Source of the DNA: Streptomyces olivoverticillatus
Lineage (GTDB): Bacteria; Actinomycetota; Actinomycetes; Streptomycetales; Streptomycetaceae
Direction of reading: 5' to 3'
Assembly (NCBI RefSeq): GCF_014203555.1
Contig: NZ_JACHJH010000009.1
Location: forward strand, 1-64,000
Length of the DNA stretch: 64,000 nt
Position numbers and translations under genes: made by a program. Below, in pieces: positions 9,470-17,784 of the stretch (the stretch's first letter is position 1; every line of letters starts with the position of its first letter). Below the pieces are notes generated by a model that was not told the origin of the DNA, made no database searches, and was given only the letters and a program-made list of their open reading frames with translations.

Positions 9470-9713
9470 CAGCCGTACGAGCGCTCTTGGACTGCCTGCT
9501 GACTGAGTGTGGCCGAAGACGTGTGGGACCGCGGTATTCGGGGAACCTTCTGGTCTCGCGCCACGTTTCTGCTACGTGCACAGTGACATCGCGGTGACAG
9601 GGTGTGGCGACAGGCGGGGTGCGGCTACCATGACCGGCACAAGGACGGGCGGCGCAAGGGAGTCGTCCCCTGGGGCGGCGCCCGGTGCACTGCCGGGGCG
9701 AGGAGGACGGGCC
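9470..9713 (+). promoter_or_regulatory. osaA-osaB intergenic region, probable osaB promoter
   Basis: The gap is long for genes transcribed in the same direction. A TACCAT hexamer at 9626-9631 sits about 80 bases before the osaB start and could be a -10. I see no clear -35 and no long hairpin. Confidence 0.35.
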
Positions 9714-10400
9714 ATGGTGCAGAAGGCCAAGATCCTCCTGGTCGATGACCGGCCGGAAAATCTGCTCGCGCTGGAGGCCATCCTCTCGGCGCTCGATCAG
9801 ACACTGGTACGGGCATCGTCAGGGGAGGAAGCGCTCAAGGCGTTGCTGACGGACGACTTCGCGGTAATCCTGCTGGACGTTCAGATGCCCGGCATGGACG
9901 GCTTCGAGACCGCCGCGCACATCAAGCGGCGGGAGCGGACCCGGGACATCCCGATCATCTTCCTCACCGCCATCAACCACGGCCCCCACCACACCTTCCG
10001 CGGCTATGCGGCCGGTGCGGTGGACTACATCTCCAAGCCCTTCGACCCGTGGGTGCTGCGCGCCAAGGTCTCGGTCTTCGTCGAGCTCTACATGAAGAAC
10101 TGCCAGTTGCGCGAGCAGGCGGCCCTGTTGCGGCTGCAGCTGGAGAGCGGCCAGGCGGGCCGGAGCGGGCTCGGGGAGGCCCAGGAGCCCGCGAGCCTCC
10201 TCGCGGAGCTCTCCGCCCGGCTCGCCGCCGTGGAGGAGCAGGCCGAGGCGCTCTCCAAACAGCTGGACGAGTCGGCCGACGCCGCCGCCGTGGCCACCGC
10301 CGCCCACCTGGAGCGCAAACTCACCGGGCTGCGGCGTGCGCTGGACGCCCTGGAGCCGGGGGCGGGCAGCGGGGCGAGCCCGCTGCCGTCCCAGACCTGA
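9714..10400 (+). CDS. osaB: Response regulator OsaB (receiver plus coiled coil, no DNA-binding domain)
   Basis: The 228-aa product has an N-terminal receiver domain with the acidic pair in ILLVDD, phospho-acceptor Asp55 (LLDVQMPGMDGFE), the conserved Thr in FLTA and Lys in SKPFDPW. The C-terminal half (about 125-215) is rich in L, E, Q and A and looks like a coiled coil. No helix-turn-helix or enzymatic output is seen, so output is probably by protein contact. ATG 9714 is chosen because AGGAGG lies 7 nt upstream; an upstream ATG at 9630 has no site. By recalled family knowledge OsaB works with OsaA in recovery from osmotic stress. The 244-base gap upstream suggests its own promoter. Confidence 0.9.
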   Translation: MVQKAKILLVDDRPENLLALEAILSALDQTLVRASSGEEALKALLTDDFAVILLDVQMPGMDGFETAAHIKRRERTRDIPIIFLTAINHGPHHTFRGYAAGAVDYISKPFDPWVLRAKVSVFVELYMKNCQLREQAALLRLQLESGQAGRSGLGEAQEPASLLAELSARLAAVEEQAEALSKQLDESADAAAVATAAHLERKLTGLRRALDALEPGAGSGASPLPSQT

Positions 10401-10421
10401 GGCCGCGGCAGCCGCCATCCC

Positions 10422-10442
10422 GGGCCGGATCCCGCCCGGCCC
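10422..10442 (+). terminator. Short GC hairpin after osaB
   Basis: GGGCCGG pairs with CCGGCCC across a 7-base loop, followed by a T-containing tract (TTCGCTTGTTT). It is a plausible but modest terminator between osaB and ftsK. Confidence 0.45.
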
Positions 10443-10550
10443 TTCGCTTGTTTGACGTCGCGTCACCGCTGAAACATCACAGCGCGACACGAAAGGGTGA
10501 ACACCCGGGCGCACGTGTCCCACCCGTCAGTCGACGGTAATCTCGGGCAC

Positions 10551-13286
10551 ATGGCCTCACGTACGTCCGGCAAGGGTTCCCAGAGCACGGCGGGCAACTC
10601 CCAGCAGCGCGCCGGACGCTCTGGGGGCACCGCCAAGAAGACACCGGCGAAGAAGGCGCCGGCGCGGCCCGCGGGCCGCGCTCCCGCGCGCAGGGCACCC
10701 GCCAAGAAGGCCGCGGCGAAGGCGGCCCCCAAGCGGCACCCGGCCGCGACCCGCCGCGTCGGGCGCGGACTGGCGCACGGCGCCGGAGCGCTCTTCCGCG
10801 GCGTCGGCCGGGGCGCCAAGGGACTCGACCCCGCACACCGCAAGGACGGGCTCGCCCTGCTCCTCCTGGGCCTTGCCATCGTGGTGGCGGCCGGCACCTG
10901 GTCCAACCTCCAGGGACCGGTGGGCGACCTCATCAAGATGCTCGTCAGCGGCGCCTTCGGCCGCCTCGACCTGGTCGTGCCGATACTGCTGGGCATCATC
11001 GCGGTCCGGCTGTTCCGCCACCCCGAGCAGCCCGAGGCCAACGGACGGATCGTCATTGGCCTGACCGCCCTGGTCCTCGGCATCCTCGGCCAGGTCCACC
11101 TGGCGTGCGGTGCCCCCGGCCGCGGCGACGGCTCCCAGGCGTTGCAGGACGCCGGCGGGCTCATCGGCTGGGCCGCCTCCAAACCCCTGATCTTCACGGT
11201 CGGCAGCGTGCTGGCCGTGCCCCTGCTGGTCCTGCTCACCGTCTTCGGGCTGCTGGTGGTCACGGCCACCCCCGTCAACGCCATTCCCCGTCGGCTGCGG
11301 CAGGCCGGCATGAGGCTCGGGATCATCGAGCCGCACCCGGGGGAGTACGAGCCGGAGTCCGCCGGCGGATACGCCGAGTACGACGACGAGTGGCGCGAGG
11401 CTCCCGCCAGGCGCCCCCGGCGCGCTCCGAGCGCCGGAGCGGATCCCGAGCATGCGGAGGAAGAGGCGCTCAACAAGCGCCGCAAGCCGCGCCGCACACC
11501 TGTACAGCCGCCCACCGATCGGGAGCCGGACGCGGTCGACCTGGCCGCCGCGGCCGCCGCCTCGCTGGACGGGGCGGTCCTGCACGGGGTACAGCCCTCC
11601 CCGCTGCTCGCCGGACTCAGCAGCGGCATCTCGACGGACGGTGCCCACCCGGACGCCGGGCCCGCCGGCGCGGTCCCCACCGCGCGCGCGGCGGACCGGA
11701 CGGCGCCCGCCAAGGAGCGCGGGCCCGGCACCGTGCCGGACCTCACCAAGCCGGCCCCCGAGCCGGGCGCGGGGCTGCCCGCACGGGCGGAGCAGCTCCA
11801 GCTCGCGGGCGACATCACCTACGCGCTGCCCTCGCTCGATCTGCTGGAGCGCGGCGGCCCGGGCAAGACCCGCAGCGCCGCGAACGACGCCATAGTGGCC
11901 TCGCTGACCAATGTGTTCGCGGAGTTCAAGGTGGACGCGGCCGTCACCGGCTTCACCCGGGGCCCGACGGTCACCCGCTACGAAGTGGAGCTGGGCCCGG
12001 CCGTGAAGGTCGAGCGGATCACCGCGCTCACCAAGAACATCGCCTACGCCGTCGCCAGCCCGGACGTACGGATCATCAGCCCGATCCCCGGCAAGTCGGC
12101 CGTCGGCATCGAGATCCCCAACAGCGACCGCGAGATGGTCAACCTCGGGGACGTGCTGCGCCTAGCGGACGCCGCCGGTGACGACCACCCGATGCTCGTC
12201 GCGCTCGGCAAGAACGTCGAGGGCGGCTACGAGATGGCCAACCTGGCGAAGATGCCGCACGTCCTGGTGGCCGGAGCCACCGGTTCCGGAAAGTCCTCCT
12301 GCATCAACTGCCTCATCACCTCGATCATGGTGCGGGCCACCCCCGAGGACGTCCGGATGGTGCTGGTCGACCCCAAGCGCGTCGAGCTGACCGCCTACGA
12401 GGGCATCCCGCACCTGATCACGCCGATCATCACCAACCCCAAGCGGGCCGCCGAGGCGCTGCAGTGGGTCGTGCGCGAGATGGACCTGCGCTACGACGAC
12501 CTGGCCGCCTTCGGCTTCCGGCACATCGACGACTTCAACGCCGCCGTGCGCGCGGGCAAGGTCAAGCCGCCGGAGGGCAGCGGCCGGGACCTGTCGCCGT
12601 ACCCCTATCTGCTGGTGATCGTCGACGAGCTCGCCGACCTGATGATGGTCGCCCCGCGCGACGTCGAGGACTCGATCGTCCGCATCACCCAGCTCGCGCG
12701 CGCCGCCGGCATCCACCTCGTGCTGGCCACCCAGCGGCCGTCCGTCGATGTGGTCACCGGCCTGATCAAGGCGAACGTGCCCTCGCGGCTCGCCTTCGCC
12801 ACCTCCTCACTGGCCGACAGCCGGGTCATCCTCGACCAGCCGGGCGCCGAGAAGCTCATCGGCAAGGGCGACGGCCTTTTCCTTCCGATGGGCGCCAACA
12901 AGCCCATCCGTATGCAGGGCGCCTTTGTGACGGAGGCCGAAGTGGCCGCCATCGTCAAGCACTGCAAGGACCAGATGGCGCCGGTCTTCCGCGACGACGT
13001 CACCGTGGGCACGGCGAAGAAGAAGGAGATCGACGAGGACATCGGCGAAGACCTCGACCTGTTGTGCCAGGCCGCCGAGCTGGTCGTCACCACCCAATTC
13101 GGCTCGACGTCGATGCTGCAGCGGAAACTGCGTGTGGGATTCGCCAAGGCGGGCAGACTCATGGATCTGATGGAGTCGCGCAACATCGTGGGCCCCAGCG
13201 AGGGGTCCAAGGCGCGTGACGTGCTGGTCAAGCCCGATGAGCTGGACGGGGTGCTCGCGGTCATCCGCGGGGACGCCCAGGCGTAG
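10551..13286 (+). CDS. ftsK: FtsK/SpoIIIE-type DNA translocase
   Basis: This 911-aa hexameric DNA pump clears chromosomes from sporulation septa in Streptomyces. The N-terminal 90 residues are a Lys/Ala/Pro-rich basic tract. About four membrane helices lie between residues 100 and 250. A long charged linker (about 260-440) leads to the motor with Walker A GATGSGKS (about 575-582), Walker B LLVIVDELADLM, and a C-terminal winged-helix gamma domain (VTTQFGSTSMLQRKLRVGFAKAGRLMDLME) that reads polar DNA motifs. ATG 10551 is preceded by TAATCT with a 7-base gap, which fits a leaderless mRNA. An in-frame GTG at 10497 has no well-placed ribosome site. Confidence 0.95.
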   Translation: MASRTSGKGSQSTAGNSQQRAGRSGGTAKKTPAKKAPARPAGRAPARRAPAKKAAAKAAPKRHPAATRRVGRGLAHGAGALFRGVGRGAKGLDPAHRKDGLALLLLGLAIVVAAGTWSNLQGPVGDLIKMLVSGAFGRLDLVVPILLGIIAVRLFRHPEQPEANGRIVIGLTALVLGILGQVHLACGAPGRGDGSQALQDAGGLIGWAASKPLIFTVGSVLAVPLLVLLTVFGLLVVTATPVNAIPRRLRQAGMRLGIIEPHPGEYEPESAGGYAEYDDEWREAPARRPRRAPSAGADPEHAEEEALNKRRKPRRTPVQPPTDREPDAVDLAAAAAASLDGAVLHGVQPSPLLAGLSSGISTDGAHPDAGPAGAVPTARAADRTAPAKERGPGTVPDLTKPAPEPGAGLPARAEQLQLAGDITYALPSLDLLERGGPGKTRSAANDAIVASLTNVFAEFKVDAAVTGFTRGPTVTRYEVELGPAVKVERITALTKNIAYAVASPDVRIISPIPGKSAVGIEIPNSDREMVNLGDVLRLADAAGDDHPMLVALGKNVEGGYEMANLAKMPHVLVAGATGSGKSSCINCLITSIMVRATPEDVRMVLVDPKRVELTAYEGIPHLITPIITNPKRAAEALQWVVREMDLRYDDLAAFGFRHIDDFNAAVRAGKVKPPEGSGRDLSPYPYLLVIVDELADLMMVAPRDVEDSIVRITQLARAAGIHLVLATQRPSVDVVTGLIKANVPSRLAFATSSLADSRVILDQPGAEKLIGKGDGLFLPMGANKPIRMQGAFVTEAEVAAIVKHCKDQMAPVFRDDVTVGTAKKKEIDEDIGEDLDLLCQAAELVVTTQFGSTSMLQRKLRVGFAKAGRLMDLMESRNIVGPSEGSKARDVLVKPDELDGVLAVIRGDAQA

Positions 13287-13307
13287 CCCGTCGGGCCGCG
13301 AGGGACT

Positions 13308-13323
13308 CGGCCGAATTCGGCCG
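13308..13323. repeat. Perfect 16-bp palindrome downstream of ftsK
   Basis: CGGCCGAATTCGGCCG is a perfect inverted repeat without a spacer, 22 bases after the ftsK stop. It could be a protein-binding site or the tip of a weak terminator. No T-tract follows. Confidence 0.5.
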
Positions 13324-13473
13324 CTTAGACGCCGGAAAACCAGAAAATCGGAAGAAAGAGTCTGGGCAACCGTTCTTCTTGGACGCGATCGGAGTTGAGC
13401 GAGGGGGGAGGGGCGATGTGTCACCGCCGTTACCGCAGAGCCTTCTGATGGCCTACAAAGTCCGGCTTTCCGC

Positions 13474-13504
13474 TTGCCCGACCGTTTCGCATCCCCCCTA
13501 GACT
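13474..13504 (+). promoter_or_regulatory. Candidate promoter of the RodZ-like gene
   Basis: A TTGCCC -35-like element (13474-13479) and a TAGACT -10-like element (13499-13504) are separated by 19 bases, and the start codon is 41 bases further on. The spacer is a little long. Confidence 0.45.
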
Positions 13505-13544
13505 GAATCTCCAGCAGGTGGCTGCACGCTCGAAAGGCGCCCAC

Positions 13545-14372
13545 GTGTCCATCGGCAACTCTCCAGAGTCTCCAGAGGACGACCGGCCCTCGGTCGGACG
13601 ATCACTCCAGCAGGCCCGTATCAACGCGGGACTGACCGTCGATGAGGTCAGTTCGACCACCCGCGTCCGCATTCCTATCGTGCATGCGATCGAACAGGAC
13701 GACTTCACCCGCTGTGGCGGCCGCGTCTATGCCCGCGGGCATATCCGCACCCTGGCGCGCGCCGTCGGCGTCGACCCCGTACCGCTCGTCGCCCAGTACG
13801 ACGCCGCGCACGGCGGGCGCCCCGCGCCGACCCCCGCCGCCCCGCTCTTCGATGCCGAGCGCATCCGCCCCGAGCCCCGGCGGCCCAACTGGACCGCCGC
13901 CATGGTCGCGGCGATCGTGGCCGTCGTCGGCTTCGTGGGCTTCACGGTCTTCAACGGGGGCGCCAAGAGCGAGGGCTCCGTCACCGCCGACCCGGCCTCC
14001 GCCAAGCCGTCCAAGGCCCCCGGCACCAAGAGCGGCCACGGCAAGAAGGGCAAGACGGCCTCCGACCCCAAGGCCGAGGCCTCGGCCAGCGCCATCGCGG
14101 GCGTCCCGGCCAACAAGGTCACCGTCAAGCTCTCCGCCGACAACGGCCAGACGTGGATGTCCGCCAAGGACCACAACGGCAAACTGCTGGAAGAAGGCGT
14201 CCTCAAGCGGGGCGACTCCAAGACCTTCACCGACAAGGACCGGATCGACCTGGTGCTCGGCAACGCCGGCGCCGTACGACTGTTCGTAAACGGCAAGGAG
14301 ATCAAGAATCCGGGCACCGACGGCCAGGTCCAGCGCCTGAGCTACACCAGGGGCGACCCCGCAGCGGGCTGA
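13545..14372 (+). CDS. RodZ-like HTH membrane protein (HTH_25, one TM helix, DUF4115)
   Basis: The 275-aa protein has an N-terminal RodZ-type helix-turn-helix (about 18-85; SLQQARINAGLTVDEVSSTTRVRIPIVHAIE), a linker, one membrane helix (AAIVAVVGFVGFTVFNGG, about 120-140), a Ser/Lys/Ala-rich spacer, and an extracellular domain resembling DUF4115 (about 180-275; VTVKLSADNGQTWMS, GKLLEEGVLKRGDSKTF). In rod-shaped bacteria RodZ links MreB to the envelope. In Streptomyces the role is less clear. GTG 13545 is preferred to GTG 13518 because AAGG lies 7 nt upstream. It sits between ftsK and rimO. Confidence 0.85.
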   Translation: MSIGNSPESPEDDRPSVGRSLQQARINAGLTVDEVSSTTRVRIPIVHAIEQDDFTRCGGRVYARGHIRTLARAVGVDPVPLVAQYDAAHGGRPAPTPAAPLFDAERIRPEPRRPNWTAAMVAAIVAVVGFVGFTVFNGGAKSEGSVTADPASAKPSKAPGTKSGHGKKGKTASDPKAEASASAIAGVPANKVTVKLSADNGQTWMSAKDHNGKLLEEGVLKRGDSKTFTDKDRIDLVLGNAGAVRLFVNGKEIKNPGTDGQVQRLSYTRGDPAAG

Positions 14373-14487
14373 CCTGCGGCGGAATCCGGGGCCGGCCGGG
14401 CGTGCCCGGCCCCGGGTGACCAGGCTCTCCGCGTCCCGACGCCACTCGGCAGCGGATGCGGCGCCGGGACAAAGTAGGCTGAGCCCT

Positions 14488-15987
14488 ATGCCCGAACGCC
14501 GTACCGTCGCTCTTGTCACACTTGGCTGCGCCCGTAACGAGGTGGACTCGGAGGAGCTGGCAGGCCGCTTGGCGGCGGACGGCTGGGACCTCGTCGAGGA
14601 CGCCGCCGATGCCGATGTGGCCGTCGTCAACACCTGTGGCTTCGTGGAGGCCGCCAAGAAGGACTCCGTCGACGCCCTGCTCGAGGCCAACGACCTCAAG
14701 GATCACGGCCGCACCCAGGCCGTGGTCGCCGTCGGCTGCATGGCCGAGCGGTACGGCAAGGAGCTCGCCGAAGCGCTGCCCGAGGCCGACGGCGTGCTCG
14801 GCTTCGACGACTACGCCGACATCTCCGACCGCCTCCAGACCATCCTCTCCGGTGGCGTCCACGCCTCCCACACCCCGCGCGACCGGCGCAAGCTGCTGCC
14901 GATCAGTCCTGCCGAGCGGCAGAGCACGGACGGCGTGGCACTGCCGGGACACTCCCAGGCCCCCGAGAAGGCCCCCGAGGACCTGCCGGAGGGCGTCGCC
15001 CCGGCGTCCGGGCCGCGCGCGCCGCTCCGCCGCCGCCTGGGCAGCAACCCCGTCGCCTCCGTCAAGCTCGCCTCCGGCTGCGACCGCCGCTGCTCCTTCT
15101 GCGCCATCCCCTCCTTCCGCGGCTCCTTCATCTCCCGCCGCCCCTCCGACGTGCTCGGCGAGACGCGCTGGCTGGCGGAGCAGGGCGTCAAGGAGATCAT
15201 GCTGGTCTCCGAGAACAACACCTCCTACGGCAAGGACCTCGGCGACATCCGCCTCCTGGAGACGCTGCTTCCGGAGCTCGCGGCCGTCGACGGCCTGGAG
15301 CGGATCCGGGTCAGCTACCTCCAGCCCGCCGAGATGCGCCCCGGCCTGATCGACGTGCTGACCTCGACGGAGAAGGTCGCCCCCTACTTCGACCTCTCCT
15401 TCCAGCACTCGGCGCCCGGCGTGCTGCGCGCGATGCGCCGCTTCGGCGACACCGACCGCTTCCTGGAGCTGCTCGACGGGATCCGGAGCAAGGCCCCGCA
15501 GGCCGGCGCCCGCTCCAACTTCATCGTCGGCTTCCCCGGCGAGAGCGAGGAGGACCTCGCCGAGCTGGAACGTTTCCTGGTGGGGGCCCGTCTGGACGCC
15601 ATCGGCGTCTTCGGCTACTCCGACGAGGACGGCACCGAGGCGGCCACCTACGACAACAAGGTCGACCCGGAGGTCGTCGCCGAGCGCCTGGCGCACATCT
15701 CGCGCCTCGCGGAAGAGCTCACCGCGCAGCGCGCGGAGGAGCGGATCGGTGAGACGATCGAAGTATTGGTGGACCGCGTCGACGACGAGGACGGCGTGAT
15801 CGGCCGCGCCGCGCACCAGGCGCCCGAGACCGACGGCCAGGTACAGCTCACCGTGAACGACCTGGACGAGGTCCCGGTCCCCGGCAGCATGGTCGTGGCC
15901 AAGGTCGTGGCGAGCGAGGGTGTGGACCTGGTGGCCGAGCCGCTGGGAACCATCGGGGGCGGGTGTACCGAGGAGGCGGGCAGATGA
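14488..15987 (+). CDS. rimO: Ribosomal protein S12 methylthiotransferase RimO
   Basis: This 499-aa radical-SAM enzyme adds a methylthio group to an aspartate of ribosomal protein S12. An N-terminal UPF0004 domain (VALVTLGCARNEVDSEELAG, NTCGFVEAAKKDS, AVGCMAERY) supplies three cysteines for one cluster. The radical-SAM motif CDRRCSFC follows (about residue 200). A C-terminal TRAM domain occupies about 415-490. A Pro/Ala-rich insertion (about 150-185) separates the first two domains. ATG 14488 is preceded by TAGGCT with a 7-base gap, a leaderless-type start. The stop overlaps the pgsA start as ATGA, so translation is likely coupled. MiaB elsewhere in the window is the tRNA paralogue. Confidence 0.94.
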   Translation: MPERRTVALVTLGCARNEVDSEELAGRLAADGWDLVEDAADADVAVVNTCGFVEAAKKDSVDALLEANDLKDHGRTQAVVAVGCMAERYGKELAEALPEADGVLGFDDYADISDRLQTILSGGVHASHTPRDRRKLLPISPAERQSTDGVALPGHSQAPEKAPEDLPEGVAPASGPRAPLRRRLGSNPVASVKLASGCDRRCSFCAIPSFRGSFISRRPSDVLGETRWLAEQGVKEIMLVSENNTSYGKDLGDIRLLETLLPELAAVDGLERIRVSYLQPAEMRPGLIDVLTSTEKVAPYFDLSFQHSAPGVLRAMRRFGDTDRFLELLDGIRSKAPQAGARSNFIVGFPGESEEDLAELERFLVGARLDAIGVFGYSDEDGTEAATYDNKVDPEVVAERLAHISRLAEELTAQRAEERIGETIEVLVDRVDDEDGVIGRAAHQAPETDGQVQLTVNDLDEVPVPGSMVVAKVVASEGVDLVAEPLGTIGGGCTEEAGR

Positions 15988-16610
15988 GCGGACTCCCGGC
16001 CTCAGCTGCCGGAGGCCCCGCCCCGGCCACAGGCGTGCGACCGGCCGGGTTGTGGAACATCGCCAACATCCTCACCATGGTGCGGCTGCTCCTGGTGCCC
16101 GGCTTCGTCTTGTTGATGCTCCATAACGGCGGTTACGACCCGGTCTGGCGGTCCTTCGCCTGGGCGGCGTTCGCCGTCGCCATGATCACCGACCTGTTCG
16201 ACGGGCACCTGGCGCGCACGTACAACCTGGTCACCGACTTCGGGAAGATCGCCGACCCGATCGCCGACAAGGCGATCATGGGAGCCGCGCTGATCTGCCT
16301 CTCCGCCCTGGACGACCTGCCCTGGTGGGTGACGGGCGTGATCCTCTTCCGCGAGATCGGCATCACGCTGATGCGGTTCTGGGTCATCAGGCACGGGGTC
16401 ATCCCGGCCAGCCGCGGCGGCAAGATGAAGACGCTGGCGCAGGGCGTGGGCGTGGGGATGTACATCCTGGCCCTGACCGGGCCGCTGGCGACGCTGCGCT
16501 TCTGGGTGATGGCGGTCGCCGTCGCGTTGACCGTCCTCACCGGTTTCGACTACGTGCGGCAGGCGGTGCGGATGCGCCGGGCGGCACGGGAAGCGGAGCC
16601 CGCGCGGTGA
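15984..16610 (+). CDS. pgsA: CDP-diacylglycerol-glycerol-3-phosphate 3-phosphatidyltransferase
   Basis: This 208-aa polytopic membrane enzyme of the CDP-alcohol phosphotransferase family makes phosphatidylglycerol phosphate. The signature D-G-x2-A-R-x8-G-x3-D-x3-D reads DGHLARTYNLVTDFGKIADPIAD. Hydrophobic helices include NILTMVRLLLVPGFVLLML and FWVMAVAVALTVLTGF. ATG 15984 has AGGAGG 7 nt upstream and overlaps the rimO stop. GTG 15963 is rejected for lack of a site. The stop overlaps the cinA start by GTGA, so rimO, pgsA and cinA form a coupled operon. Confidence 0.93.
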   Translation: MSGLPASAAGGPAPATGVRPAGLWNIANILTMVRLLLVPGFVLLMLHNGGYDPVWRSFAWAAFAVAMITDLFDGHLARTYNLVTDFGKIADPIADKAIMGAALICLSALDDLPWWVTGVILFREIGITLMRFWVIRHGVIPASRGGKMKTLAQGVGVGMYILALTGPLATLRFWVMAVAVALTVLTGFDYVRQAVRMRRAAREAEPAR

Positions 16611-17143
16611 CGGCAGCGCAAGAGCTGGCCGCCGACGTGCTGGCGGTCCTGGAGGAGCACGGGCAGACGGTGGCCGCGGCGGAGTCGCTCACGGGCGGCC
16701 TGGTGGTCGCCGAGCTGACCGCTGTGCCGGGCGCCTCCGCCATGGTGCGGGGCTCGGTCACCGCCTACGCCACCGAGGTCAAGCGTGACGTCCTGGGGGT
16801 GGACGGGCCGCTGCTCGCCGGGCGAGGGGCCGTGGACCCCGAGGTGGCCGGGCAGATGGCCCAGGGGGTCCGGGCGCTGCTGGGCGCTGACTGGGGGATC
16901 GCCACGACCGGCGTAGCCGGGCCCACGGAGCAGGACGGCAAGCCGGTCGGCACGGTCTTCGTGGCCGTCGCGGGCCCGGCCGGAGCCGGTGGCGTCCGCG
17001 AGCTGTCGCTGGACGGCGACCGGCGGTCCGTACGGCAGGAGAGCGTACGGGCGGTCCTCGCGCTGCTGTTGCGCGAACTGACAGAAAACGCGGGGGCAAA
17101 GGATACGGAACACAACGGGGGGAATGGATGTTTGCAGCCCTGA
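16607..17143 (+). CDS. cinA: CinA C-terminal family protein, probable nicotinamide-nucleotide amidase
   Basis: The 178-aa product is a stand-alone CinA C-terminal (PncC-type) domain. Motifs are VAAAESLTGGLVVAELTAVPGAS, GSVTAYATEVKRDVLGV, GADWGIATTGVAGPTEQDGKPVGTVFVAV and the conserved SVRQESVRAVLALLL. Family members deamidate nicotinamide mononucleotide to recycle NAD. The molybdopterin-binding N-terminal half of long CinA proteins is absent, as is usual in actinobacteria. GTG 16607 overlaps the pgsA stop by GTGA. The order pgsA-cinA-clgR resembles the mycobacterial pgsA3-clgR region that I recall. Confidence 0.9.
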   Translation: MTAAQELAADVLAVLEEHGQTVAAAESLTGGLVVAELTAVPGASAMVRGSVTAYATEVKRDVLGVDGPLLAGRGAVDPEVAGQMAQGVRALLGADWGIATTGVAGPTEQDGKPVGTVFVAVAGPAGAGGVRELSLDGDRRSVRQESVRAVLALLLRELTENAGAKDTEHNGGNGCLQP

Positions 17144-17186
17144 GTGAACACGACATAGCTCCCCGCACGGCCGCACCCCGAGGCGG

Positions 17187-17192
17187 TACGGT
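17187..17192 (+). promoter_or_regulatory. Candidate -10 element of clgR
   Basis: TACGGT sits 45 bases before the clgR start inside the 94-base gap after cinA. No matching -35 or ClgR-type GTTCGC/GCGAAC palindrome was found in this gap. Confidence 0.35.
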
Positions 17193-17237
17193 GGGGCGTG
17201 AAGGAACCGGATTCGCGGTCCAAGGAGGGAGCCACCG

Positions 17238-17621
17238 ATGATTCTGCTCCGTCGCCTGCTGGGTGACGTGCTGCGTCGGCAGCGCCAACGCCAGGGCCGC
17301 ACTCTGCGCGAGGTCTCCTCCTCCGCCCGGGTCTCGCTCGGTTATCTCTCCGAGGTCGAGCGCGGGCAGAAAGAGGCGTCCTCCGAGCTTCTCTCCGCAA
17401 TCTGCGACGCTCTGGACGTACGGATGTCAGAGGTCATGCGCGAGGTGAGTGACGAGCTGTCGCTCGCCGAGCTGGCGCAGTCGGCGGCGGCGAGCGAGCC
17501 GGTACCCGCGCCGATGCGGCCGATGTTCAATTCGGTGTCCGTGACGTCCGTGACGGGCGTACCGGGGGAGCGCGTGACCATCAAGGCCCCCGCGGAGGCC
17601 GTGGACGTGGTCGCGGCCTGA
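17238..17621 (+). CDS. clgR: ClgR, transcriptional activator of clp/lon protease genes
   Basis: The 127-aa protein has a Cro/C1-type helix-turn-helix at residues 5-65 (DVLRRQRQRQGRTLREVS, RVSLGYLSEVERGQKEASSELL), identical in style to recalled actinobacterial ClgR. It activates clpP, clpC and lon genes in Streptomyces. The C-terminus ends VVAA. In ClgR a terminal Ala-Ala is known as a ClpP degradation signal, so feedback by proteolysis is likely. AAGGAGG lies 9 nt before ATG 17238. A 16-bp terminator hairpin follows 53 bases after the stop. Confidence 0.9.
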   Translation: MILLRRLLGDVLRRQRQRQGRTLREVSSSARVSLGYLSEVERGQKEASSELLSAICDALDVRMSEVMREVSDELSLAELAQSAAASEPVPAPMRPMFNSVSVTSVTGVPGERVTIKAPAEAVDVVAA

Positions 17622-17674
17622 TATCCCACGCCTGCCACAGCGTTTGACACAGTCTGGAAGGCGTCTGTTTCACC

Positions 17675-17715
17675 CACGGGATCCCGGTCAGGAGTCTGAC
17701 CGGGATCCCGTGTTT
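17675..17715 (+). terminator. 16-bp perfect hairpin between clgR and dpsB
   Basis: CACGGGATCCCGGTCA pairs perfectly with TGACCGGGATCCCGTG across a 6-base loop and is followed by TTT. It most likely ends clgR transcription; its near-symmetry would also suit a regulatory site for dpsB. Confidence 0.8.
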
Positions 17716-17727
17716 CCGGGCCCGTTC

Positions 17728-17749
17728 TCCACCTCTATGCAAAGGTGGA
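17728..17749 (+). promoter_or_regulatory. Inverted repeat close to the dpsB ribosome site
   Basis: TCCACCT and AGGTGGA are 7-bp inverted arms with an 8-base spacer that contains CTATGCAA. The repeat lies 24 bases before the dpsB ribosome site and could be an operator over a TATGCA-type -10 or a 5'-leader hairpin. Confidence 0.4.
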
Positions 17750-17784
17750 AATACAGGGAGCAAGCGGAAAATAGGAGGAAGTGG

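Noticed and set aside
16325..16606. N-terminal extension of CinA (94 codons upstream of GTG 16607)
   Set aside because: It overlaps pgsA entirely, is Arg/Gly-rich and lacks the molybdopterin-binding fold of long CinA proteins.
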